Positions 1 to 6,127 of a stretch of 14,721 nt of DNA are shown piece after piece. Within the stretch, counting starts at the first letter, position 1. Every line of letters starts with the position of its first letter. The translations under genes were made by a program, and so were the position numbers. This stretch comes from Actinomycetota bacterium (GTDB lineage Bacteria; Actinomycetota; Actinomycetes; Nanopelagicales; Nanopelagicaceae), in contig WLRE01000024.1 in assembly GCA_009698045.1 (NCBI GenBank), positions 1 through 14,721 of the forward strand. Reading direction: 5' to 3'. Below the pieces are notes generated by a model. It did not search any database, had not been told where the DNA came from, and worked only from the letters and a program-made list of their open reading frames with translations.

Positions 1-1023
1 GAACACTTAGCGGCACTTGGTTTCCGCACTCTCGACGAGGCTATCGGCCAAGTTGAAGTTTTGGACACACGGGTTGCAGTTGACCACTGGAAGGCGAGCG
101 GACTCGACCTAACTCCACTTCTTCAAGCACCAGCGAAATCAACTCCACCTGCACGTCGCAATCTAACTGTGCAAGATCATGGACTAGCGGCAGCACTGGA
201 TAACAAGTTGATTACCCTCTCTAAAGATGCGCTAGAGAAGAAAGAACCAGTTCGAATTCAGGAGAACGTTCGCAATATCAATCGCACTGTGGGAACGATG
301 CTTGGATCAGAGATTACTCGTCGATACGGTAGCGCAGGACTTCCTGATGGAACGATCGATATCACTTTGCACGGTTCATCCGGTCAGTCCTTGGGCGCAT
401 TTATTCCGAAGGGTCTCACTATTCGCCTTTACGGAGACGCGAATGATTATGTTGGCAAAGGCTTATCGGGCGGAACAATTATTGTTCGTCCCGATGAGAA
501 AGCGACTTTAACCTCACATGAGAACGTAATCGCAGGAAACGTCATTGGATATGGCGCTACCTCTGGCGTGATTATGGCCCGCGGAACCGTAGGAGAGCGA
601 TTCTGTGTGCGCAACTCGGGTGCGACTGCAATTGTAGAAGGCATCGGAGATCACGGTTGCGAATACATGACTGGCGGAACCGTTCTTATTCTAGGAAAGA
701 CTGGTCGCAACTTTGCAGCGGGTATGTCTGGTGGGCGCGCATTTGTACTGGATCTTGACCCTCGTCTGGTCAATCCAGAAATGGTCGATATTCTCGTTCT
801 TCCAGCAGACCAGGAATCACTCGTACAACAGTTGCTCTCTTCTTTCTTTACAGAAACCGGATCAGAAGTTGCAAAGAAGGTTATGGATAACTGGAGCACT
901 GAGAAATCTAGAATTTCATTGGTGATGCCGCGTGATTATGCACGCGTTCTCTCGATAATTACGGCGGCAGAGCGAGATGGTCGTTCTGCGGATGAGGCAA
1001 TCATGGAGGCAATCAATGGCTGA
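1..1023 (+). CDS. gltB: Glutamate synthase large subunit, C-terminal part (5' end outside window)
   Basis: This is the last 340 residues of the GOGAT large (alpha) subunit, which with GltD converts glutamine and 2-oxoglutarate into two glutamates using NADPH. The reading frame is open from base 1 (EHLAALGFRTLDEAIGQ is a typical GltB stretch), so the gene begins upstream; the TTG at 61 is internal. Roughly residues 95-270 of the fragment are rich in regularly spaced glycines (for example GKGLSGGTIIV, MTGGTVLILG, AAGMSGGRAFV). This is the GXGXG right-handed beta-helix domain that closes the large subunit. The glutaminase and FMN/3Fe-4S synthase domains are not in the window. The stop TGA (1021-1023) lies inside the start of gltD, so the two subunits are translationally coupled. 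Identity is very secure; only the 5' end is missing. Confidence 0.96.
   Translation, partial: EHLAALGFRTLDEAIGQVEVLDTRVAVDHWKASGLDLTPLLQAPAKSTPPARRNLTVQDHGLAAALDNKLITLSKDALEKKEPVRIQENVRNINRTVGTMLGSEITRRYGSAGLPDGTIDITLHGSSGQSLGAFIPKGLTIRLYGDANDYVGKGLSGGTIIVRPDEKATLTSHENVIAGNVIGYGATSGVIMARGTVGERFCVRNSGATAIVEGIGDHGCEYMTGGTVLILGKTGRNFAAGMSGGRAFVLDLDPRLVNPEMVDILVLPADQESLVQQLLSSFFTETGSEVAKKVMDNWSTEKSRISLVMPRDYARVLSIITAAERDGRSADEAIMEAING
1005..1009 (+). promoter_or_regulatory. Shine-Dalgarno site fixing the gltD start
   Basis: GGAGG sits 6 nt before the ATG at 1016, inside the end of gltB. It favours 1016 over the in-frame ATG at 977, whose extra 13 residues look like read-through of gltB sequence and have no such site. 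Confidence 0.8.
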
Positions 1024-2473
1024 TCCAAAAGGATTTCTCACTACCGCGCGCCAGACGCCTACTCGTCGCCCAGTTGATGTTCGCATCTTGGACTGGAAAG
1101 AAGTCTATGTTGAGCAAGATATTGCACAATTACAGAAGCAGGCTGGGCGCTGCATGGACTGCGGCATTCCGTTCTGCCACTCCGGATGTCCGTTAGGTAA
1201 CTTGATTCCGGAATGGAACGATTTGATGTGGCGCGGCGAGATGCGCGAAGCGATGGATCGACTTCATGCGACAAATAATTTTCCAGAATTTACTGGTCGG
1301 CTCTGTCCAGCACCGTGCGAAACCGCATGCGTTGTTGGAATTAATCAAGATGCAGTAACCATTAAGCAAGTTGAACTTCGCACCATTGAAGAGGCTTTTG
1401 CTAATGGTTCGGTAGTTCCTCTGCCACCAGATCGCCTTACCGGCAAAACTGTCGCAGTTATCGGTTCAGGCCCCGCGGGATTAGCAGTTGCACAACAACT
1501 CACTCGTGCTGGGCATACTGTTGCTGTCTATGAGCGCGCACCATTGGCTGGCGGTCTATTGCGTTATGGAATTCCCGAATTCAAAATGGAGAAAGCAATC
1601 TTGGATCGTCGCCTTCATCAGATGGAACAAGAAGGCACCCGATTCCGCAATGGCGTAGATGTTGGGCTAGAAGTAACTGGTGCACAACTACGCGCGAAGT
1701 ACGATGCAATTGTTCTTTCTGTTGGCTCAACTAATTGGCGCGATATCGATGTCCCTGGCCGCAGCCTCAAAGGAATTCATCAAGCGATGGAGTACTTGCC
1801 TTGGGGAAACAAGCAAGGCTTGGGAGAACTTCCTGGCGAAGCTCCAATTAATGCACGCGGAAAGCACGTTGTTATTTTGGGCGGCGGTGATACTGGAGCA
1901 GATTGCTTAGGTACTGCTATTCGTCAAGGCGCAGCAAGCATCACTCAGCTTGAAATCATGCCACGTCCAACTGAAGAGCGCCCCGGATCACAACCATGGC
2001 CAACATATCCAATGATTTATCGAACCAGCAGCGCACATGAAGAAGGCGGAGAGCGCCTCTTTGCAGTTTCGACCGAAGAGTTTGTTGGCGATGCTGATGG
2101 GAATCTCACGGCAATCAAACTTGTAGAGACAAAGTTTGTTAATGGAAAGTTTGAAAAGGTAGAGAATTCTCATAAGGAGATTCCGGCCGACCTAGTATTT
2201 CTTGCCATGGGCTTTATTGGTCCCGAGAAGTCTGACCTGCTCAAGCAACTTGAAGTTGAATTCGATGAGCGCGGCAATATCAAACGAGATGATGAATATT
2301 CAACAAACATTGAAGGAGTCTTCGTGGCGGGAGATGCCGGACGTGGTCAATCGCTTATTGTTTGGGCTATAGCAGAAGGTCGCAGCGCTGCGGCAGCCGT
2401 CGATAAATACCTAGTTGGTCAGACTCAATTGCCTGCTCCAATTGCCCCTACTGCCAGACCATTAATGGTTTAA
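1016..2473 (+). CDS. gltD: Glutamate synthase (NADPH) small subunit
   Basis: This is the beta subunit of GOGAT, 485 residues. It takes electrons from NADPH through FAD and passes them over iron-sulphur clusters to the synthase site of GltB in the cytoplasm. The N-terminal cysteine-rich domain has Cys46, 49, 54 and 58 (CMDCGIPFCHSGC) and a second set at Cys97, 101 and 105 (CPAPCETAC), matching the two [4Fe-4S] sites of the family. A first Rossmann motif for FAD is at about 148-155 (VIGSGPAG). A second nucleotide motif for NADPH is at 285-294 (VVILGGGDTG). The C-terminal FAD-contact motif is AGDAGRGQS, with Asp440. Length is normal for GltD. The start at ATG 1016 is chosen because it has GGAGG 6 nt upstream and gives the usual MADPKGF N-terminus. 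The gene overlaps gltB by 8 nt. Confidence 0.96.
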   Translation: MADPKGFLTTARQTPTRRPVDVRILDWKEVYVEQDIAQLQKQAGRCMDCGIPFCHSGCPLGNLIPEWNDLMWRGEMREAMDRLHATNNFPEFTGRLCPAPCETACVVGINQDAVTIKQVELRTIEEAFANGSVVPLPPDRLTGKTVAVIGSGPAGLAVAQQLTRAGHTVAVYERAPLAGGLLRYGIPEFKMEKAILDRRLHQMEQEGTRFRNGVDVGLEVTGAQLRAKYDAIVLSVGSTNWRDIDVPGRSLKGIHQAMEYLPWGNKQGLGELPGEAPINARGKHVVILGGGDTGADCLGTAIRQGAASITQLEIMPRPTEERPGSQPWPTYPMIYRTSSAHEEGGERLFAVSTEEFVGDADGNLTAIKLVETKFVNGKFEKVENSHKEIPADLVFLAMGFIGPEKSDLLKQLEVEFDERGNIKRDDEYSTNIEGVFVAGDAGRGQSLIVWAIAEGRSAAAAVDKYLVGQTQLPAPIAPTARPLMV

Positions 2474-2532
2474 GGGCTCGTCAACGATTCCGGATTACCT
2501 AAAGCAGTGTTATTCAGTGAAGAGGTTAAGTA

Positions 2533-3975
2533 ATGCGTAGAGCCAAGATCGTCTGCACGATGGGTCCAGCTGTAGATGCGCCCGAAAAGGTGGCAGAACT
2601 CATTGCCGCAGGAATGAATATGGCGCGTCTGAATCTTTCACATGGTGGTTATGCCGAACATCAAAATCGTCTTGACCTTGTTCGCGCCGCAGCGCTTAAA
2701 GTCGGAAAACCGATAGCGGTACTTATTGATCTACAAGGTCCCAAAATCCGTCTAGCTAGATTTGCAGATGGACCACACGAACTCAAGCGCGGAGATATAT
2801 TCACCATCACTACTGAGGATGTTGAGGGCACAAAGGAGCGCGTCGGCACTACCTATAAAGGTCTTCCTGGAGATTGCAAAGCAGGAGATCGCATACTCAT
2901 TGATGATGGCAAGGTCGCGGTCGAAGTAGTTGAAGTTAAAGGAAATGATGTAATTACTAAATGCGTTGAGCCAGGAATTGTGAGCAACAACAAGGGAATC
3001 AATCTTCCAGGAGTTGCAGTGTCAGTTCCTGCTCTCTCTGAGAAAGATATTGAAGATCTTCGTTGGGGGCTTCGTGCCGGCGCTGACTTTATTGCTCTCT
3101 CCTTCGTTCGGAGCGCCTCTGATATCCAAGATGTTCATCGCATTATGGATGAGGTTGGAATTCGGCGCCCCGTTATCGCCAAGATTGAGAAGCCTCAAGC
3201 AGTCGATAATCTAGAAGAGATTGTTGCCGCCTTTGATGGAATTATGGTTGCGCGTGGAGATTTAGGCGTGGAGATGCCGATTGAAGAAGTGCCCTTAGTG
3301 CAGAAGCGATGTATTGAAATTGCACGCGCAATGGCCAAGCCAGTCATTGTTGCAACTCAAATGCTGGATTCCATGATTAACAATTCAACTCCAACTCGCG
3401 CGGAAGCAACAGATTGCGCCAATGCAGTACTCGATGGCGCAGATGCGCTGATGTTGTCGGGGGAGACGAGTGTTGGTGATTTCGCCATCGAAGCAGTGAA
3501 AACTATGGCACGTATTATTGAACGCACCGAAGAAGCAATGCTTAGTCGCATTCCACCACTGGGTCACGAACCACATACAAAGGGTGGCACTATCACTAAG
3601 GCCGCAACTGAAGTGGGTGCAATCTTGGATGCAAAAATTCTCGTTGCATTTACTCAGACGGGCGATTCTGCACGGCGCATGTCCCGACTTCGTTCACCAA
3701 TTCCTATCTGGGCGCTAACCCCAGAAACATCGGTATATAACCAGCTCGCATTGTCGTGGGGTGTGGAATCAATGATCACGCCATCGGTAGAGCACACCGA
3801 CGATATGGTTAAGCAAGTTGACTCAATTTTGATTGAATCTGGCCGGGTCCAAAAAGGTGATTCGGTTGTGATTGTCGCGGGAGCGCCACCAGGAATTCCT
3901 GGTTCAACCAACGCCCTTCGCGTTCACGTGGTTGGCAATGCCATCGATGGCCTCGCTCCTGCCTACCGTAAATAA
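2533..3975 (+). CDS. pyk: Pyruvate kinase
   Basis: Pyruvate kinase transfers phosphate from phosphoenolpyruvate to ADP, the last step of glycolysis, as a cytoplasmic tetramer. The 480 residues begin almost directly with the barrel strand KIVCTMGPA, which is normal for bacterial enzymes. ARLNLSHG, DLQGPKIR and the signature VIAKIEKPQAVD (Lys217 as the active-site lysine, Glu219 as a metal ligand) are all present. VARGDLGVE with Asp243 supplies another metal ligand. The B domain lies at about 70-165, between the two halves of the barrel, and the C-terminal domain covers about 345-480. The start ATG has AGAGG 7 nt upstream. It follows gltD after 59 nt; I see no convincing promoter or terminator in that gap, so co-transcription with gltBD is possible. 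Nothing is unusual in the protein. Confidence 0.97.
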   Translation: MRRAKIVCTMGPAVDAPEKVAELIAAGMNMARLNLSHGGYAEHQNRLDLVRAAALKVGKPIAVLIDLQGPKIRLARFADGPHELKRGDIFTITTEDVEGTKERVGTTYKGLPGDCKAGDRILIDDGKVAVEVVEVKGNDVITKCVEPGIVSNNKGINLPGVAVSVPALSEKDIEDLRWGLRAGADFIALSFVRSASDIQDVHRIMDEVGIRRPVIAKIEKPQAVDNLEEIVAAFDGIMVARGDLGVEMPIEEVPLVQKRCIEIARAMAKPVIVATQMLDSMINNSTPTRAEATDCANAVLDGADALMLSGETSVGDFAIEAVKTMARIIERTEEAMLSRIPPLGHEPHTKGGTITKAATEVGAILDAKILVAFTQTGDSARRMSRLRSPIPIWALTPETSVYNQLALSWGVESMITPSVEHTDDMVKQVDSILIESGRVQKGDSVVIVAGAPPGIPGSTNALRVHVVGNAIDGLAPAYRK

Positions 3976-3982
3976 TCGCAAA

Positions 3983-4011
3983 TAGTCAGCACCGTCTTAT
4001 GCGCCTATAAT
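3983..4011 (+). promoter_or_regulatory. Promoter of the tRNA-pdtaR unit
   Basis: A perfect -10 box TATAAT lies at 4006-4011. A -35-like TAGTCA (4 of 6 matches to TTGACA) lies at 3983-3988 with a 17-nt spacer. Transcription would begin near 4018, about three bases before the mature tRNA 5' end. It is the only clear promoter ahead of both the tRNA and the ANTAR regulator gene. Confidence 0.75.
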
Positions 4012-4020
4012 TTGGTGCAC

Positions 4021-4093
4021 GCCTCGGTACTCCAACGGTAGAGAGGGCGGACTCAAAATCCGCACAGTGTCGGTTCAAATCCGACTCGAGGCA
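4021..4093 (+). tRNA. tRNA-Leu (anticodon CAA) with a class I, short variable loop
   Basis: The sequence folds into a complete 73-nt cloverleaf. The acceptor stem GCCTCGG pairs with TCGAGGC (six Watson-Crick pairs and one G-T) and carries discriminator A73. The anticodon arm is GCGGA / TCCGC with loop CTCAAAA, so anticodon 34-36 is CAA, which reads the leucine codon UUG. The T arm GTCGG / CCGAC holds the loop TTCAAAT. The D arm has three pairs, CTC / GAG, with a loop containing GG. The variable loop is only ACAGT (5 nt), whereas bacterial leucine tRNAs normally have a long class II arm. A14, A15-T48 and A73 are in place. CCA is not encoded. The tRNA fold and anticodon are read directly; charging with leucine is inferred from the anticodon only. 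Confidence 0.9.
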
Positions 4094-4094
4094 C

Positions 4095-4697
4095 ATGAGC
4101 ACACCATCACCAATCTCTCCTAGTTCACCGCGCATTCTCGTTGCCGAAGATGAAGCAATTATTCGTTTGGACTTAGTAGAGATGTTGACTGAAGCTGGCT
4201 ATAACGTCGTAGCTCAAGCGACTAATGGTGTTGAAGCGATTGCCCTCGCTAATGAACATAAACCAGATCTTGCAATACTTGATGTGAAAATGCCCGAGAT
4301 GGATGGAATAACGGCAGCTGCTTCGATTATTGATATCGCACCAGTTCTCATGCTTACCGCCTTTAGCCAACGCGAACTCGTCGAACGTGCTCGTGATGCC
4401 GGCGCAATGGCATACGTCGTTAAGCCCTTTTCGATATCCGACCTAGTGCCTGCAATTGAAATTGCAATATCCCGACACACACAACTCAAAGCTCTCCAAT
4501 CAGAAGTCACTGATCTTCACGAACGATTGGAGACACGCAAAGTTATCGACAGAGCTAAGGGCATCTTGATGCAAGCACTTGCCCTCTCCGAGCCCGAGGC
4601 ATTTAGTTGGATTCAAAGGGCGGCGATGGACCGGCGAATCTCCATGAAAGAAGTGGCCCAAGCCGTCATCTCTCCTGATTCAGTACCTGAGCGGTAA
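4095..4697 (+). CDS. pdtaR: ANTAR-domain response regulator, PdtaR-like
   Basis: This is a 200-residue two-domain regulator. The receiver domain (about 13-126) has the acidic pair Glu18-Asp19, the phosphoacceptor Asp63 in LDVKMPEMDG, Thr88 and Lys110 (VVKPFS). A coiled-coil linker (about 130-148) leads to the C-terminal ANTAR RNA-binding domain (about 134-193) with RAKGILM and the IQRAAMDRR segment. The sequence closely follows the mycobacterial PdtaR pattern (LTAFSQRELVERARDAGAMA), a protein phosphorylated by the kinase PdtaS that acts by binding nascent RNA hairpins and preventing termination. No kinase gene is in the window, as in mycobacteria where it is encoded elsewhere. The ATG lies only two bases after tRNA base A73. 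No other ATG, GTG or TTG precedes the receiver core, so this start is the only plausible one. It lies directly upstream of the liv operon on the same strand. Confidence 0.93.
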   Translation: MSTPSPISPSSPRILVAEDEAIIRLDLVEMLTEAGYNVVAQATNGVEAIALANEHKPDLAILDVKMPEMDGITAAASIIDIAPVLMLTAFSQRELVERARDAGAMAYVVKPFSISDLVPAIEIAISRHTQLKALQSEVTDLHERLETRKVIDRAKGILMQALALSEPEAFSWIQRAAMDRRISMKEVAQAVISPDSVPER

Positions 4698-4731
4698 TTG
4701 CTCAAATTATCTGCAAAACACTCGCATTTCC

Positions 4732-4749
4732 CGTGTAACAATCGTGTAA
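4732..4749 (+). repeat. Short direct repeat CGTGTAA x2 upstream of livK
   Basis: CGTGTAA occurs at 4732-4738 and 4743-4749, so the copies are 11 bp apart, about one helical turn, some 30 bp before the presumed livK -35 box. Read as GTAAC-N6-GTAAA it loosely resembles the half-site spacing of GlnR nitrogen operators, but the second half-site deviates. It could be an activator site, or chance. Confidence 0.35.
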
Positions 4750-4775
4750 AGAAGGTCGTTTTAGCCTGATTTAGA

Positions 4776-4805
4776 TTGAGTTAACCTCCCGTTCACCTCT
4801 ATTCT
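4776..4805 (+). promoter_or_regulatory. Probable livK promoter
   Basis: TTGAGT (4776-4781) and TATTCT (4800-4805) are separated by 18 nt. Initiation would fall near 4812, leaving a leader of about 40 nt that carries the ribosome site GGAAAGG (4842-4848), 5 nt before the livK ATG. The match is moderate. Confidence 0.5.
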
Positions 4806-4816
4806 TAGCACCTCCC

Positions 4817-4828
4817 TGTCCCGGGACA
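4817..4828. promoter_or_regulatory. Perfect 12-bp palindrome, candidate operator in the livK leader
   Basis: TGTCCCGGGACA is a perfect inverted repeat lying just downstream of the presumed start of transcription of livK and 25 bp before its ATG. A repressor dimer bound here would block initiation or early elongation. As RNA it could also form a 4-bp hairpin. The nearby TAACAGGTTA (4831-4840) is a further small inverted repeat. The regulator is unknown. Confidence 0.5.
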
Positions 4829-4853
4829 AGTAACAGGTTATGGAAAGGTCTAC

Positions 4854-6026
4854 ATGAACAAGAACACAAAGCGCGTTCTTGGCGTTGTAGCTGCATCAGC
4901 CCTCGTATTGGGAACTGCACTTACAAATGCACAAGCCGCAAAAACCCTTACCTTGGTTTACCAAGGACCAATGACTGGCCCAGATGGTCAGACTGGTCAA
5001 GATGAGTACATGGGTGTACTTACTGCTATTCAGATCTACAACGACAGCAATCCAAAGGTTAAAGTTGTTGTCAAGTCTGCTGATGATCAAGGCGAGTCTG
5101 CAGTTGCAGGACAAATTGCACCAGGCGTTGCTGCAGATAAGTCAGTCGTAGGAATCATCGGACCTGCATTCTCAGGCCCATCAGTTGCTTCTTTCCCTTC
5201 ATACAAGCCAGCTGGTATTCCAATGATCTCTCCATCAGCAACAAACCCATCTTTGACTGATCCAAAGTCGCCAAAGAACGGTTTCCCATTCTTCCACCGC
5301 GTACTCGCAACTGACGTTCTTCAGAGCGACAAGCTAGTTACATTGGCAACACGTGGCGTAGCGTCTCCAAAGATCTACGTTGTTGATGACATGTCAGGTT
5401 ACGGCAACAAGACCGATGGTCTTGGTTCACTCGTAGATGCAGTTATCGCAAAGCGCAAGCTCACAGTGGTTGGTTCTTCATCAATCGCTAAGGGCACAAT
5501 GGCTCAATCAACAGGTGCCGCTGGAACAATCATTGCTTCAAAGGCAAACATCGTTATCTACTCTGGTTACTACTCAGATGCAGGTGCACTTATTAAGGCA
5601 CTTCGCGATGCTGGTTACACCGGTGTATTCGCATCAGGCGATGGAACTCTCTCCGGAGACTTCATTCCTGCCGCTGGTAAGGCTGCAGCAGAAGGTGCTC
5701 GCATCACTGCTCCATCACTTCCATTCGAGCTCGCTGCAACTCCTGCACAACTCGCTGCTTTCACAAAGGCAACAAAGTTGAAGAGCCCAGTTGGTCACAC
5801 ATACCTCACCGAGGCATTCAATGCGACCAATATCTTCCTTGATTGCATCAAGAAGGGTAAGACTTCTCGCCCAGGTATCCAAGCATGTATCTCAACAGGT
5901 ACATTCGAAGGTGCTGCTGGCGTAAAGATCTCCTTCACTCGTTATGGCGAAATGCCAGGCGGAGCCCCAGTTGGTGACTTCGTCATCAAGGATGGCGCAA
6001 TCGTCTACAACGGAGCTGTGAAGTAA
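4854..6026 (+). CDS. livK: Branched-chain amino acid-type ABC transporter, substrate-binding protein
   Basis: The 390-residue protein is an extracytoplasmic binding protein of the LivK / Peripla_BP_6 family that delivers an amino acid-like ligand to the LivHM permease. Residues 1-28 are a signal peptide: basic start NKNTKR, a hydrophobic core up to about 23, and AQA before a cut near 28-29. The mature part shows the family blocks QGPMTGPDG, SADDQGES, GIIGPAFSGPS and the ligand-contact region ISPSATNPSLT. There is no cysteine in the signal region, so no lipobox, which is odd for a Gram-positive binding protein. Codon use is strongly uniform (many GCA, AAG, ATC), suggesting high expression. It is the first gene of the liv operon and is separated from livH by two hairpins. 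The exact ligand (leucine/isoleucine/valine, other amino acids or amides) cannot be read from the sequence; a urea system (UrtA) seems less likely. Confidence 0.9.
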   Translation: MNKNTKRVLGVVAASALVLGTALTNAQAAKTLTLVYQGPMTGPDGQTGQDEYMGVLTAIQIYNDSNPKVKVVVKSADDQGESAVAGQIAPGVAADKSVVGIIGPAFSGPSVASFPSYKPAGIPMISPSATNPSLTDPKSPKNGFPFFHRVLATDVLQSDKLVTLATRGVASPKIYVVDDMSGYGNKTDGLGSLVDAVIAKRKLTVVGSSSIAKGTMAQSTGAAGTIIASKANIVIYSGYYSDAGALIKALRDAGYTGVFASGDGTLSGDFIPAAGKAAAEGARITAPSLPFELAATPAQLAAFTKATKLKSPVGHTYLTEAFNATNIFLDCIKKGKTSRPGIQACISTGTFEGAAGVKISFTRYGEMPGGAPVGDFVIKDGAIVYNGAVK

Positions 6027-6039
6027 CCCTTCTCAGTTC

Positions 6040-6055
6040 TTGTGCGCGAGCACAA
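6040..6055 (+). other. GCGA-tetraloop hairpin 1 after livK
   Basis: TTGTGC / GCACAA form a perfect 6-bp stem closed by the GNRA tetraloop GCGA, 13 nt after the livK stop. It is followed by TAAATAAG rather than a run of T, so it looks more like a 3'-end stabiliser or protein site than a terminator. Confidence 0.6.
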
Positions 6056-6069
6056 TAAATAAGTAATCT

Positions 6070-6104
6070 GATACCCCGGTACGCGAGTGCCGGGGTATCT
6101 TCTA
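6070..6104 (+). terminator. Strong hairpin between livK and livH (terminator or attenuator)
   Basis: Bases 6070-6082 pair with 6087-6099 in a 13-bp stem (one T-G wobble; GC-rich centre CCCCGG / CCGGGG) with loop GCGA, followed by TTCTAATT. The T tract is poor. It probably ends or trims a large share of transcripts after livK, giving more binding protein than permease, while some read-through supplies livHMGF, for which no separate promoter is evident. Confidence 0.7.
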
Positions 6105-6127
6105 ATTAACTAGCTGAAGTGAGTCTG

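Noticed and set aside
61..63. TTG at 61 as a start of a separate 320-residue gene
   Set aside because: The frame is open to base 1 and the upstream residues match GltB, so this is an internal codon of a truncated gene.
977..1015. ATG 977 as the gltD start
   Set aside because: It would extend gltD into gltB by 13 extra residues without family similarity; ATG 1016 has GGAGG at ideal spacing.
4688..4704. TGAGC / GCTCA hairpin over the pdtaR stop codon as a terminator
   Set aside because: Only 5 bp with a 7-nt loop and no T tract; too weak to call.
5437..5781. 114-residue Ser/Gln/Leu-rich frame on the plus strand
   Set aside because: It lies wholly inside livK in another frame and owes its composition to livK codon bias; no ribosome site, no family signal.
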